Positions 32,618-42,070 of a stretch of DNA of 64,000 nucleotides are shown piece after piece (the stretch's first letter is position 1; each line of letters begins with the position of its first letter). The translations under genes and the position numbers were made by a program. A model generated the notes under the pieces. It was not told where the DNA came from. It saw only the letters and a list, made by a program, of their open reading frames with translations, and did not search any database. The stretch is from Streptomyces sp. TS71-3 (GTDB taxonomy: Bacteria; Actinomycetota; Actinomycetes; Streptomycetales; Streptomycetaceae), in assembly GCF_018327685.1 (NCBI RefSeq), contig NZ_BNEL01000003.1:2604001-2668000 (forward strand), in the 5' to 3' direction.

Positions 32618-33346
32618 ATGCAGCCGCACAGCACGTCCGCGGCCGGGGTCCCGGGCGACGGCCAGGGCGACGGCGACGAGCGGAGCCTGCCCCGCGCGCG
32701 GCAGGCCCTGTCGGACAGCGTGTACGAGAGCATCAAGGCGATGGTCATGGACCACGAGATCGCCCCCGGCGCGCGCGTCGGCATCGAGGCCCTGGCCCGC
32801 GCCCTCAAGGTCTCGCCGACCCCCGTCCGGGAGGCGCTGGCCCGGCTGGAGGCCGACGGGCTCGTGGTCAAGCGCCCGCTCTCGGGATACCGGGCCACGG
32901 AACTGCTGACCCGTCAGGGCATCGACGAACTCTTCGAGATGCGCCTGCTGCTGGAGCCCAAGGCGGCCGCGCTGGCCGCGCTGAACGCCGTCGAGGCGCA
33001 GATGGACGCCATGGAGCGCATCGTCGAGGAGATGCAGGCCCACCCAGGTCCGAACGGCCGGTACGCGTCCTACCGCGACTTCGCCGCTCTCGACCAGCGC
33101 TTCCACGACTCGATCGGACAGGCCTCGCACCGGCCGCTCCTCGCGGACGCGGTGGAGCGGCTCCACGCGCACCTGCACCTCTTCCGGCTGAGCAACGTCG
33201 AGGGGGCCGGCGGGCCGACCGTCGCGGAGCACGAGCGCATCCTGCGCGCGATCCTGCGCCGCAAGCCCGAGCGTGCGGCGGAGGCGATGGCGGAACACCT
33301 CACCCACAGCCTGGAGCGGCAGGTCGAGGACGGCGACGGCTCCTGA
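32618..33346 (+). CDS. GntR family regulator, FadR/FCD type
   Basis: A 242-residue regulator with a good GGAGGGAG site. The winged helix spans about residues 28-95: ALSDSVYESIKAMVMDHEIA, IEALARALKVSPTPVREALA, RLEADGLVVKRPLSGYRATE. The FCD ligand domain follows, with ELFEMRLLLEPKAAALAA, ALDQRFHDSIGQASHRPLLA and VAEHERILRAILRRKPERAA supplying the metal-binding Asp and His residues. A TAAACT box (about 32574) may be its -10. It converges on the six-gene sugar-acid operon and is the obvious candidate controller through the repeated ATAGGAAA elements at 39721 and 40000. Confidence 0.9.
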   Translation: MQPHSTSAAGVPGDGQGDGDERSLPRARQALSDSVYESIKAMVMDHEIAPGARVGIEALARALKVSPTPVREALARLEADGLVVKRPLSGYRATELLTRQGIDELFEMRLLLEPKAAALAALNAVEAQMDAMERIVEEMQAHPGPNGRYASYRDFAALDQRFHDSIGQASHRPLLADAVERLHAHLHLFRLSNVEGAGGPTVAEHERILRAILRRKPERAAEAMAEHLTHSLERQVEDGDGS

Positions 33347-33397
33347 CGGCCGGTTCCGGCGCCGCAACGGCAGCCGCCCGCCCCAGCCGCCACGCGC

Positions 33398-33721
33398 CTA
33401 CTCCATGAGGAACACCTGCTCCGCGGGGGCCCACCACTGGCCGGGCGCCGCCTCCGGTACGGGCGTCTGGCAGGGGTCGGTGACCCTCCACCAGGCCTGC
33501 GTGGCCTCGTCCGCTGCCATCAGGGCCAGGTCCGCGTCGAGGTCGTCGCCGTGGTACTCGAAGTAGGCGATCAGCCGGTCGCCGAGCAGGTGGATGGAGT
33601 AGTTGGCGATGTGGCAGCGCCGGATCCGGTCGAGCACCGGCTCGGGTACCTCGCGGTGGAGCTCGCGGTAGTGGTCGAGCATGTCCGGACGGGCGCCGAT
33701 GACCTGCACCACGCGCTTCAT
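33398..33721 (-). CDS. L-rhamnose mutarotase family protein
   Basis: A 107-residue epimerase of the RhaM family, interconverting sugar anomers: GARPDMLDHYRELHREVPEP, IRRCHIANYSIHLLGDRLIA, YFEYHGDDLDADLALMAADE, TQAWWRVTDPCQ. The catalytic His (HREVPEP) and the Tyr and Trp residues expected around the pocket are present. It is the last gene of the operon, joined to the ATPase gene by an ATGA overlap. The presence of a mutarotase argues that the transported solute is a 6-deoxy sugar or related aldose. Confidence 0.9.
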   Translation of the reverse strand: MKRVVQVIGARPDMLDHYRELHREVPEPVLDRIRRCHIANYSIHLLGDRLIAYFEYHGDDLDADLALMAADEATQAWWRVTDPCQTPVPEAAPGQWWAPAEQVFLME

Positions 33722-35334
33722 TCACGCACCGCCTTCCCGTCGCCGGGGGAGCCTGCCTGGTCGGTTCCGCCGGCTGCATCGGTTCCGTCGGCCTCCTCGA
33801 TCCCGTTGAGCCCGTCGGCCCGGTCGCCGCGGTCGTGGATCAGCCGGATGACCTTGCCGCTCATGCCAGCGTAGTCATGGTCGTTGGCGAGCTCCCCGCG
33901 GACGCGGTGGTCCGCCATCACGACGACCCGGTCCGCGAGGGTGACCATTTCGGCCAGGTCGCTGCTGATCAGCAGGATGGGCAGGCCGCCATGGGCCAGA
34001 TCCCAGATCAGCTCGTGGAAGGCGTGCTTGGTGCGGACGTCGACGCCCACCGTCGGCTCGTCGACGACGAGCAGCCGCGTGTCCGCGGCGAGCCACTTGG
34101 CGAGGCTGACCTTCTGCTGGTTGCCGCCGGAGAGTTCACCCGCGTTCTGTTCGAGCCCGGTGACGCGGACGCCGAGGCGGTCCACGAGGTCCCGCGCGAT
34201 GCCGCGCTCCTCGCCCGCCGAGACGAACCCCAGCGCCTTCGCCAGCCTCTTCCAGACCGTCACGGTGATGTTGCGGACGATCGGCTGCTCCAGGAAGACG
34301 CCTTCCTCCTTGCGGTTCTCGGTGACGTATCCGATGCCGAACTCGTGCAGGGCCTGGCGCGGCGAGGTGATCCGGGCCGGCCGGCCGTCCACCCGTACCT
34401 CTCCGCCGGTGATGCGGTCCAGACCGAGCACGGCCTTGACCAGCTCGCTCCGGCCCGCGCCCACCAGCCCGTACAGACCGACGATCTCCCCGGGGCGGAC
34501 CTCCAGGCTGATGTCGCGGTGCCCGCCGGCAGTGGACACCCCGTCGAGCACGAGCGCGGGCGCGGCGGACCGGTCGACGCTCCGCGGGCGCATCTCGGCG
34601 CTCGCGTGTGCGCGGCCCACCATGAGCCCGACGATGTCGTCCTGGGTGTGCTCGGCCAGCGGCGCGGACTCCAGGACCGAGGCGCCGTCGCGCAGCACCG
34701 TCACCGTGTCGCAGACCGCGAAGACCTCCTCCAGCTTGTGGCTGACGAAGACCACGCAGGTGCCGCGCGCGGTCAGCCGCCGGATCACCTCGAACAGCCG
34801 CTCCGCCTCCCGCGGCGAGAGCGAGGCGGTGGGCTCGTCGAGGAGCAGCACCCGGCTCTCGGTGTGCAGGGCCTTGGCGATCTCCACCAGCTGCTGCTGG
34901 GCGACGGACAGTTCACGGACCGGCTGGTCCGGATCGAGGTCGACGCCCAGCTCCGCGAGGCACGCGAGGGCCGGGGCGGTCATGGCCGCGGGATCGATGA
35001 GTCCACGGCGCGCCGGAGGGTTCTGCAACGTGATGTTCTCCGCGACCGAGAAGCCGGGGATCACGTTGCGTTCCTGGTGGACGACGCCGATGCCCGTGCG
35101 GGCCGCCTCCAGCGGCGAGCGCAGCCGGACCGGCTCGCCGCACCAGGTGAGCGCCCCGCCGTCGGGGGCGTGCACCCCGGTCAGGACCTTGATGAGGGTG
35201 GACTTGCCGGCGCCGTTCTCACCGAGGAGCGCGTGCACGGTGCCGGCCGTCAGCCGCAGCCCGACGCCGTCCAGCGCGCGCACACCGGGGAAGACCTTGA
35301 CCAGGTCGCGGCATTCGAGGAGGACCGTGCTCAA
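33718..35334 (-). CDS. Sugar ABC transporter ATP-binding protein (RbsA/RhaT type)
   Basis: A 538-residue duplicated ATPase. It starts with TTG at 35334, which overlaps the previous stop (TTGA) and has GGGAGG six bases upstream. Half one: Walker A LLGENGAGKSTLI, signature LSVAQQQLVEIAKAL, Walker B LLLDEPTASLS. Half two: degenerate Walker A GLVGAGRSELVKAVL, signature LSGGNQQKVSLAKWL, Walker B LLVVDEPTVGVD. The weak second P-loop is normal for this family. The C-terminal 30 residues are an Asp/Gly-rich tail. It energises the two permeases encoded upstream. Confidence 0.93.
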   Translation of the reverse strand: MSTVLLECRDLVKVFPGVRALDGVGLRLTAGTVHALLGENGAGKSTLIKVLTGVHAPDGGALTWCGEPVRLRSPLEAARTGIGVVHQERNVIPGFSVAENITLQNPPARRGLIDPAAMTAPALACLAELGVDLDPDQPVRELSVAQQQLVEIAKALHTESRVLLLDEPTASLSPREAERLFEVIRRLTARGTCVVFVSHKLEEVFAVCDTVTVLRDGASVLESAPLAEHTQDDIVGLMVGRAHASAEMRPRSVDRSAAPALVLDGVSTAGGHRDISLEVRPGEIVGLYGLVGAGRSELVKAVLGLDRITGGEVRVDGRPARITSPRQALHEFGIGYVTENRKEEGVFLEQPIVRNITVTVWKRLAKALGFVSAGEERGIARDLVDRLGVRVTGLEQNAGELSGGNQQKVSLAKWLAADTRLLVVDEPTVGVDVRTKHAFHELIWDLAHGGLPILLISSDLAEMVTLADRVVVMADHRVRGELANDHDYAGMSGKVIRLIHDRGDRADGLNGIEEADGTDAAGGTDQAGSPGDGKAVRE

Positions 35335-36398
35335 CGGGCACCTCCCGCGTCGGCCGCGGCCGGCCGTGCGCCACCCGGCCCCGGTGGGGACGGCCTGCCG
35401 CGTGCGCCGCCGGCCCTCTCCACGCGGCTTCGGTGCAGGCGGCCTCCGGCGACCGTACCGAGGACCACCAGGCCGATGAGGAGGTTCACCCAGCTCGGGT
35501 CGAGCGAGAACTCCGCCCGGGCGGCGTCGATGAGCCGCGTCACGAAGGCCGCCAGCACGGTCCCGAACACGGCGATGGAGCCGCCGGTCAGCGCGACGCC
35601 GCCGATGATGGGCGCGGCGAAGCTCGGCAGCAGCCAGTCGCCGCCGACGCTGCGGTTGACGCCCGGCAGCGACGCGGTGGCCGTCACGGCGGCGACGCCG
35701 ATCAGCAGCCCGGACAGCGTGTGCGCGGCCACGATCTGCCGGTCGGTGGAGATGCCCGACAACCGCGCGGCCAGCGGGTTGCCGCCCGCGGCGAGGAGCC
35801 GCCGCCCCGCGACCGCCCGGTACATGAAGGCCGCCAGCAGGACCGCCACGACGATCGCGGTCACGAACACCAGGGGGATGTCCAGCGGCGCCGCCCTGCC
35901 GAGGTCGCGCAACCCGCGGGAGTAGCCGTCGACCGTGCGGGTCCCGACGAGCCGGTACTGCGCTCCGACGAGAACGGTCATCGTCGCGAGGGTCACGATG
36001 AATCCGTTGATCCGCGTGGCGACGATGATCACGCCGGTCGCCAGGCCGGTGGCCGTCGCCGCCAGCAGCCCCAGCGGCACGGCGACCGCCGCGGGCACGC
36101 CGTGGTCCGCCATCAGGGTCCCCATCAGGCACGCGGTGCAGCCGCCCAGGGCACCGACGGCGAGGTTGAGCTGGCCGACGCAGAGTGCCACCATCTGCGC
36201 AAGACCGATGAGGACGGGCGTGGCCAGGTACTGCAGGAAGACGCGTATCGAGGGGCCTTCGAAGAAGGAGCCGGACGACGCCACGCCCAGCGCCAGGGAT
36301 CCCGCCAGCACGACGCACACCAGCATCGCCGTCGTGGAACGGGAGAACCGGCGCAGCACCGCGCCTGCCCGCGCCAACTCGTCGTGGACCGTGCTCAT
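35331..36398 (-). CDS. Sugar ABC transporter permease (RbsC type), second
   Basis: A 355-residue membrane protein with about ten hydrophobic segments. It starts in an ATGA overlap with the preceding permease gene. Family marks are LIGLAQMVALCVGQLNLAVG, GFIVTLATMTVLVGAQYRLV, GGNPLAARLSGISTDRQIVA and GDWLLPSFAAPIIGGVALTG. The tail after about residue 320 is basic and Gly/Pro-rich, unusual for the family. It pairs with the upstream permease to form a heterodimeric channel. Confidence 0.92.
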   Translation of the reverse strand: MSTVHDELARAGAVLRRFSRSTTAMLVCVVLAGSLALGVASSGSFFEGPSIRVFLQYLATPVLIGLAQMVALCVGQLNLAVGALGGCTACLMGTLMADHGVPAAVAVPLGLLAATATGLATGVIIVATRINGFIVTLATMTVLVGAQYRLVGTRTVDGYSRGLRDLGRAAPLDIPLVFVTAIVVAVLLAAFMYRAVAGRRLLAAGGNPLAARLSGISTDRQIVAAHTLSGLLIGVAAVTATASLPGVNRSVGGDWLLPSFAAPIIGGVALTGGSIAVFGTVLAAFVTRLIDAARAEFSLDPSWVNLLIGLVVLGTVAGGRLHRSRVERAGGARGRPSPPGPGGARPAAADAGGAR

Positions 36399-37489
36399 GT
36401 GGAGCGCACCACCTTGCGGTAGGACACCACGGCGCGCACCCGGTCGGCCGACAGGGCCAGCAGCAGGACGCAGCCGAGGTAGATGTTGAGGCTTTCCAGG
36501 CCGACGCCGAGCAGGTCGAGGCCCTTGCGGATGACGCCCACCAGACAGGTGCCCAGCAGGGTGCCCAGCACGGACACCACGCCGCCGGTGAGCAGGGTGC
36601 CGCCGAGCACCGCGCCGAGGAAGGACGGGAGCATGAAGTCGCCCCCGATGGAGGCGCGGAACGTTCCCGTGCCGGCGGCGGCCATGAACCCGGCGAGCGC
36701 GGCGAGCAGGCCCGAGAGCGTGTGCGCGAGGAGCACGCGGCGCCCGGTGGGAACGCCGGACAGCTCCGCGGCGGCCGGGTTGGCGCCGGTGAGCAGCAAC
36801 TCCCTGCCGATGCGGGTGCAGCCGTAGAGGAACCCGAGGCCGGCCATCGCGAGCACGGTGAACTGCGCGAGCTGCGGTATGGCCGGCGACCCGCAGACGG
36901 GGCCCACGCAGATGTCGGCGAGGGAGTACGACCGCAGCTCGTCGATGCCGGGGGGCCGGGAGGTGAAGGCGGCGTCCTCGGTCAGCGTCGAGTACAGCAG
37001 GGAGACCACGCCCAGCAGGGTGAAGTCCATCGCGAGCGTGACGACGAAGGAACTCACGCCCGTGCGGGCGATGATCCAGCCGGTCAGCGCGCCGATCGCG
37101 GCACCGGCGGCCAGGCACACCACCAGCCCGGCCTGCATCGGCAGGCCGAGCCTGTCGTAGCCGAGACCGGCGAACATCGCCCCGAAGGCGGCCATCCGCC
37201 CGACCGCCAGGTTCATGTGCCCCACGGACAGGGCGACCATCTGGGCGAGCGCCACCACGGTCAGCGTGGAGACGTCCCGCAGGAGCGGGAAGAGCACGAG
37301 ACGCTCGTCGAGGAACGCCGGCCGCAGTACTCCGAACAACGCCGCCAGCGCGATGACCAGCACGAGCAGGCCGAGCCGCTGGTTGACCCAGAACGGCAGC
37401 CGGTGCCGGGCTCGGGCGGCAGGCGGCCTCTCGTCCGCGACGGCACCGGCACCTCGCGTGCCGCCCGGCGGGACGAGGGGCGCTTTCAC
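36395..37489 (-). CDS. Sugar ABC transporter permease (RbsC type), first
   Basis: A 364-residue membrane protein beginning in a 4-base overlap with the dehydratase gene. After a cytosolic N-terminus of about 38 residues come the hydrophobic segments, with ALAQMVALSVGHMNLAVGRM, SSFVVTLAMDFTLLGVVSLL, GANPAAAELSGVPTGRRVLL and GGDFMLPSFLGAVLGGTLLT. An external loop of about 40 residues contains two cysteines (DICVGPVCGSPAI). Partner of the permease at 35331-36398. Confidence 0.92.
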   Translation of the reverse strand: MKAPLVPPGGTRGAGAVADERPPAARARHRLPFWVNQRLGLLVLVIALAALFGVLRPAFLDERLVLFPLLRDVSTLTVVALAQMVALSVGHMNLAVGRMAAFGAMFAGLGYDRLGLPMQAGLVVCLAAGAAIGALTGWIIARTGVSSFVVTLAMDFTLLGVVSLLYSTLTEDAAFTSRPPGIDELRSYSLADICVGPVCGSPAIPQLAQFTVLAMAGLGFLYGCTRIGRELLLTGANPAAAELSGVPTGRRVLLAHTLSGLLAALAGFMAAAGTGTFRASIGGDFMLPSFLGAVLGGTLLTGGVVSVLGTLLGTCLVGVIRKGLDLLGVGLESLNIYLGCVLLLALSADRVRAVVSYRKVVRST

Positions 37490-38574
37490 GCCACCCTCCG
37501 GTCGTCGAGGGCGTCACGGTCCCAGTCGATGCCGATGCCCGGCACATCCGGCGCCAGGGCCCTGCCGTCGCGGATGGCCATCTCGGTGTGGGTCACGGCC
37601 CGCAGCTGCGGGATGTACTCGACGAACATGCCGTTGGGCACCGCGGCGGCGAGGCTCACGTGCAGTTCCATCAGGAAGTGCGGGCACACCATCACGTTGT
37701 GGCTCTCGGCGAGGTGGGCGACCTTCAGCCACGGTGTGATGCCGCCGATGCGGGCGGCGTCGACCTGCACGACGGACGCGGCGCCGGCCTCCAGATAGCC
37801 CCGGAACTGCATCAGCGAGTACATCGACTCTCCGACGGCGACCGGGATCCGTGTGGCGCCCGCCAGCCGGGCGTGCCCGCTGACGTCGTCCGCGGGCAGG
37901 GGCTCCTCCAGCCAGTACGGGTCGTACGGCTCCAGGGCGGCCGCGAGCCGGAGGGCGGAGGACACGGTCTGGGACTGGTTCGCGTCGGTCATGACGTGCA
38001 GCGAGTCGCCCACCGCCTCGCGCACGGCCCGCAGCCGTTCCGCGTCCTCGGCGGGGTGCGGCCGGCCCACCTTGATCTTCACGCCGGCCCATCCGGCCTC
38101 CCGCGCCTTGACGGCGCCGTCCACCAGCTCCTCGGTGCCCAGATGGAGCCAGCCGCCCTCGGTGTCGTATACCGGAACGTCCTGGCGGTGCCCGCCGGCG
38201 AGCCGCCACAGCGGTTCGCCCGCACGCTTGCACCGGACGTCCCACAGCGCGGTGTCCACGGCGGCGAGCGCCAGCGAGGTGATGGCCCCGGTGGTGGTCG
38301 CCCGAGTCAGCGCGAACGACCGCTGCCAGAGCGCCTCGACGTTGCGGGAGTCCTGCCCGACGAGGGCCGGCAGCAGATGGTCTTCGAGCAGGGCCAGCAC
38401 GGAGGTGCCGCCGGTGCCGATCGTGTAGGCGTAGCCGGTTCCCGTGGCGCCGTCCGACGTGTGCAGGTCGACCAGCACGGTCTCCTGCTTGACGAAGGAC
38501 TGCACGGCGTCGGTGCGGTCCTTCTCCACCGCGATGTCGGCCAGTTGGGCGGTGGCGGTCGTGATGATGCTCAT
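37486..38574 (-). CDS. Enolase-superfamily acid-sugar dehydratase (mandelate racemase group)
   Basis: A 362-residue enzyme. The barrel carries the base motif GVKIKVGRPH (KxK), metal ligands in VMTDANQS, WLEEPL and VGES, and a C-terminal VCPHFLMELHVSLAAAVPNG with the likely general-acid His. The pattern recalls galactarate/talarate-type or other acid-sugar dehydratases, but exact specificity cannot be assigned. It lies between the binding protein gene and the permease genes and overlaps the latter by four bases, so it is an integral part of this uptake-catabolism operon. Confidence 0.88.
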   Translation of the reverse strand: MSIITTATAQLADIAVEKDRTDAVQSFVKQETVLVDLHTSDGATGTGYAYTIGTGGTSVLALLEDHLLPALVGQDSRNVEALWQRSFALTRATTTGAITSLALAAVDTALWDVRCKRAGEPLWRLAGGHRQDVPVYDTEGGWLHLGTEELVDGAVKAREAGWAGVKIKVGRPHPAEDAERLRAVREAVGDSLHVMTDANQSQTVSSALRLAAALEPYDPYWLEEPLPADDVSGHARLAGATRIPVAVGESMYSLMQFRGYLEAGAASVVQVDAARIGGITPWLKVAHLAESHNVMVCPHFLMELHVSLAAAVPNGMFVEYIPQLRAVTHTEMAIRDGRALAPDVPGIGIDWDRDALDDRRVA

Positions 38575-38611
38575 CCAGCGGTGTCCGTTTTCTGTAGTGC
38601 CTGGGCGCCGG

Positions 38612-39703
38612 TCAGCCGCACGACAGGATCTCGTCGGCGAACTGCTTCTTCAGCTGCGCGGTCTTGGCCTGACGTGCCTTGTCGTAGCCGGACACGTTCG
38701 CCTTGTCGACGACGAACGAGCCGGAGTCCACCGCCACCCCGGGCGTGCGCACGGTGCACTGCTTCGTCTGGAGCAGGGCGAGCGCCCATGTCCCGATCTC
38801 GGCCTGCCCGACGGGGTTCTGCACGACGGTGGCCGTGACGGTGCCCTGCCTGATGCCGCTGAGGATCTTGGCGTCGTCGTCGATGGCGATGACCTTCGCG
38901 TGCGATCCGGACGACCTGACCGCGTCGGCGGCGGCGACCGCGGGGTTGTAGGCGGTGGCCACGATGCCCTGGACCTGGTTGCCCTTGGCCGCCATCAGGT
39001 CGGACACCGCCTTCTGCGCGGTCCCCAGATCCGTGTCGATGTCGGTGATGGTCTGGAGCAGCTTCACCTTGTCGCCGGACTCCTTCACGGCCCGTTTGAC
39101 GCCCTTGATCCGCAACTGGGTGTTGGCGTCCACGTTGTTGCCGGTCAGGTGGACGAGGGTGCCGTGGCCGCCCATGGCGTCGATGGCCGTCTTCGTGGCC
39201 TTGTACGCGGCGAGTTCGACGTCCGTGGAGAGGCAGAAGTCGGCCTCGTCTCTGCTGCCGGCCGGGCACGAGCCCAGGGACGCCACGGCGAAGCCCGACG
39301 ACTTGAGGTCCTGGAACGTCGTGTTGATGTCGGTGGGCGAGACGCCGAACACCCCGAAGGCGTTGTAGCCGCGCGCCGCGAGCGTGGAGAGCAGGTTGTT
39401 CTGCTTCTGCTGGTCCCACTCGGCCGTCTCGTCGTAGGTGACGGCCCCGAGGCGGTACGTCTTGCGTGCCGTGGCACCGGCCGCCTTCCAGGGCTGGAAG
39501 TACGGGTGGGCGCCGCCGGGGACGAGGGCGACCCGGGTCTTGGAACCGTCCACGAGCTGGGCCCCGCCGCCCGACCGCGCGGCGGCCGGAGCCTGACCGC
39601 CCGAGGAGGCACCCGAGTTCTTGATCGTGCACCCTGCCGTCCCCGCGGCCAGCACCATCACCGCGACGACCCCGGACAGGACAGATCTGGTCGGGAAGCG
39701 CAT
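38612..39703 (-). CDS. Sugar-binding lipoprotein of the ABC transporter (RbsB type)
   Basis: A 363-residue solute receptor. ATG 39703 follows AGGGATGG. The lipobox is LAAGTAGC with lipidated Cys25, so it is membrane anchored. The type-1 periplasmic binding fold shows VALVPGGAHPYFQPWKAAGA, YDETAEWDQQKQNNLLSTLA, GFAVASLGSCPAG and VIAIDDDAKILSGIRQGTVT. It is the first gene of the operon; an ATAGGAAA element lies only 18 bases before its start codon. Confidence 0.92.
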   Translation of the reverse strand: MRFPTRSVLSGVVAVMVLAAGTAGCTIKNSGASSGGQAPAAARSGGGAQLVDGSKTRVALVPGGAHPYFQPWKAAGATARKTYRLGAVTYDETAEWDQQKQNNLLSTLAARGYNAFGVFGVSPTDINTTFQDLKSSGFAVASLGSCPAGSRDEADFCLSTDVELAAYKATKTAIDAMGGHGTLVHLTGNNVDANTQLRIKGVKRAVKESGDKVKLLQTITDIDTDLGTAQKAVSDLMAAKGNQVQGIVATAYNPAVAAADAVRSSGSHAKVIAIDDDAKILSGIRQGTVTATVVQNPVGQAEIGTWALALLQTKQCTVRTPGVAVDSGSFVVDKANVSGYDKARQAKTAQLKKQFADEILSCG

Positions 39704-39720
39704 AAGCCATCCCTGCCTGA

Positions 39721-39738
39721 ATCAGATAGGAAATTGAT
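39721..39738. promoter_or_regulatory. ATAGGAAA element, proximal copy
   Basis: ATCAGATAGGAAATTGAT, with ATCA/TGAT ends forming a weak dyad, 18 bases upstream of the binding-protein start. A close copy occurs at 40000-40018. Likely operator of the FadR-type regulator at 32618. Confidence 0.55.
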
Positions 39739-39999
39739 GCGGCGATCGTGGGTCACGAACGGTGGCGAGTCAAGGCTTGCGGCAGGGGCAGTCGCTGCGA
39801 GGTGGTGGTGTGCGCTTCGGGGGGTGGGGGCGCGCGGTGGTCTGCGTCGAGAGAAGTGGCAGGTAAATGACCATCCATTGGCCGCAGGCGCCATGGGGGA
39901 GAGGTGCGGCCCGGGTCGGATGGTCGACCCGGGCCGGCTGCGGGGTGAGGCGGGAGGGCGTCGTGTCGCGCCCTCTGGTTAATCCGATGAACCCTCAGA
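39739..39999. other. Non-coding region between operator copies
   Basis: Part of the 347-base gap upstream of the sugar-acid operon. It should contain the operon promoter or a distal control region. No gene, hairpin or further copy of the element was found. Confidence 0.4.
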
Positions 40000-40018
40000 A
40001 TCGTATAGGAAAATCGAT
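40000..40018. promoter_or_regulatory. ATAGGAAA element, distal copy
   Basis: ATCGTATAGGAAAATCGAT, with ATCG/CGAT ends. It shares ATC-N2-ATAGGAAA and the terminal GAT with the proximal copy, 279 bases away. It also lies 33 bases from the end of the MFS remnant. Confidence 0.5.
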
Positions 40019-40050
40019 AGGATGGCTGGGCCCACGAACGATGGCGCGCC

Positions 40051-41000
40051 CTACGAGTCCAGCGACGGCGAGACCGCCTGGGGTGTCGCCGACGTCGTCG
40101 AGGCGGGGTGGGTCTCGCGGCGCAGGCGGGGGAGGAAGGGGAGGAGGCTGCTGCCCAGCCCGATCGCGCCGAAGGCCCACCAGATGTGCTGGTACGCGAG
40201 CAGCGCGTTCCCGCGTGCGTCCCCGACGACGGCGACGAAGAGGCTGATGCCGAGGACGGCTCCCAGTTGCCGGAAGCTCTGGCTGATGGCCGAACCGATC
40301 CCGTACCGGCCCGGAGGCAGGGACTGGACCGCGGCGCCGGACTGCACCGGCAGGGTCAGGCCGATGCCGAGCCCGGTCAGCAGGGTGGCCGGCAGCCAGT
40401 GCGTGACCCAGTGCGGGGAGTCGCCGACCCCCGTGGCGAGGAGCGCGGTCCCCGCGGCCCAGGACGCCCCGCCGATGAGGAGCACCTGGCGGAAGCCGAT
40501 GCGGAACGCAAGCCCGCTCGCCCACCGGGCCACCAGGGCCACCAGGAGGGGACCGGGGGCGTTGGCCAGTGCCGCGCGCAGGACGGAGTAGCCCCAGACG
40601 GTCTGGAGGAAGACGATGTTGCCCAGCAGGATGCCGTAGAACGCGACGGCGAAGCTGAGGATGGACGCGTTCACCAGGCGGAACTGCCGTACGCGGAAGA
40701 GCGCGAGGTCGAGCACGGGCCGGGCCGCGGTCGCCGAACGCCGCAGCAGGAGGGGCGTCAGCAGTACCGCGGCGGCGAAGCAGACGAGGACACGTGCCGA
40801 GTCCCAGCCGCTCCTGGGTCCCTCGATGATGGCGTAGCTCAGTCCTGCCGGGACCGCGGCCACCAGGACCACGGCGAGCGGGTCGGGGACCCCGCCGGCC
40901 TGCGGATCGCGGGACTCGCGCAGGATCGGGGCGCCGAAGGCGATGATCGCCAGGCAGACCGGGACGTTGACCAGGAAGATCCAGCGCCTCGGTGGGCGTG
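40051..41000 (-). pseudogene. 5'-truncated MFS transporter (DHA2/EmrB type)
   Basis: The C-terminal two thirds of a 14-helix drug/H+ antiporter remain, from RRWIFLVNVPVCLAIIAFGA through LALFRVRQFRLVNASILSFA and GLGIGLTLPVQSGAAVQSLP to the stop at 40051. The N-terminal helices and motif A are missing: the frame is closed by a stop at 41008-41010 and homology ends at about 40990. A GTG at 40872 could start a 273-residue protein, but that would begin in mid-domain. Probably non-functional. Confidence 0.75.
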
Positions 41001-41221
41001 TTCGGCGTCACGCTTGCGGGCGGGTGACGGGGGCTGCTGCCGTAGCGGTAGTCCGGTGCGTCGGGGGTGGGGCGGGGCGTCCGCAGCCGCCGCGGGGTGC
41101 GCTCCGCGTGTGGCGCGAGGCGGGGACGGGCGGCACCGGCGCTTGAACGACTCAGGGAGCGGATCGCGGGAGAAAGCGCCGCATCGGTGCTCGATGCGCC
41201 CGCGGATGAGGCGCAAGATTT

Positions 41222-42001
41222 TCACGGACGGAGCGCGAGGTACGGAGCCAGCGCCAGCAGCGTTCCGACGAGCGCGAACTTGAGCTTGCGCGCCGGAACC
41301 GCGTGGGCGATGCGCCACCCCACGATCACCCCCACCAGCTCCGGCACGCCCACCACCACCGCCAGCGTCCAGTCGACGGAGCCGTGCAGCACGTAGCCGA
41401 CGGTGCCGACGCTCGCGATCACCACGGACTGGGCCTGCGCGGCGGCCAGCGCCGACAGCACCGGGATACCGCAGACGACCAGCAGGGGCACGCTCAGCAT
41501 GGGCCCGCCCAGGCCGAAGAGCCCGGCCGCGACGGCCACCCCGGCGCCCACCACGACGGTCCAGGCCAACGGCACGTGCACCGCCTCCTCGACGGTTCCC
41601 GCGGCGGCCGTGCGGCGCTCCCGCAGCCACACCAGCCCGGCCGTCACCGTGACCGCGCACGCGAGCAGGATGCCGAACCCCCGCCCTGACACCACGGTGT
41701 TGAGCAGCACGCCGACGGGTGTCCCGGCGAGCGCGCTCGCGGAGAGGACCACCGCGGTGCGCCGTGTCACCGGGTCCCTGAGCTGCCCGGATCGGGTGTA
41801 CGCGGCGGTGCCGAGGGCGCCGGTCGCCACATGGGTGACGATGGCGGTGCCCGCGACACCGGCCGGGGAGAGCGGTGTCATCAGGAACATGCCGATGGTG
41901 GGCAGCACTCCGCCGGGGCCGACCGCCGTGATCCCGACGCCTCCCGCGAGGCCGAACAGGGCGAGGGAGGCGAGGGTGAGCGCGTCGGGAGCCGGGGACA
42001 T
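41222..42001 (-). CDS. TauE/SafE family sulfite exporter-like permease
   Basis: A 259-residue membrane protein with eight hydrophobic segments and the duplicated TauE/SafE layout: GGVGITAVGPGGVLPTIGMF in the first half and GLFGLGGPMLSVPLLVVCG in the second. Family members export sulfoacetate, sulfite or other organic anions. It lies 69 bases downstream of a GntR/UTRA regulator gene in the same direction, suggesting control by that regulator. The substrate is unknown. Confidence 0.88.
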   Translation of the reverse strand: MSPAPDALTLASLALFGLAGGVGITAVGPGGVLPTIGMFLMTPLSPAGVAGTAIVTHVATGALGTAAYTRSGQLRDPVTRRTAVVLSASALAGTPVGVLLNTVVSGRGFGILLACAVTVTAGLVWLRERRTAAAGTVEEAVHVPLAWTVVVGAGVAVAAGLFGLGGPMLSVPLLVVCGIPVLSALAAAQAQSVVIASVGTVGYVLHGSVDWTLAVVVGVPELVGVIVGWRIAHAVPARKLKFALVGTLLALAPYLALRP

Positions 42002-42070
42002 GACGGTGCCTTTCGCGGACGGAGCCGGACGTGGTCGGGGAGAGGGAAGCGGTCGGGGAGGGGGCTTCGG

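Noticed and set aside
40051..40872. MFS gene as an intact 273-residue transporter
   Set aside because: Homology continues upstream of the GTG at 40872 to about 40990 and then stops at a break, so the frame is a truncated larger transporter.
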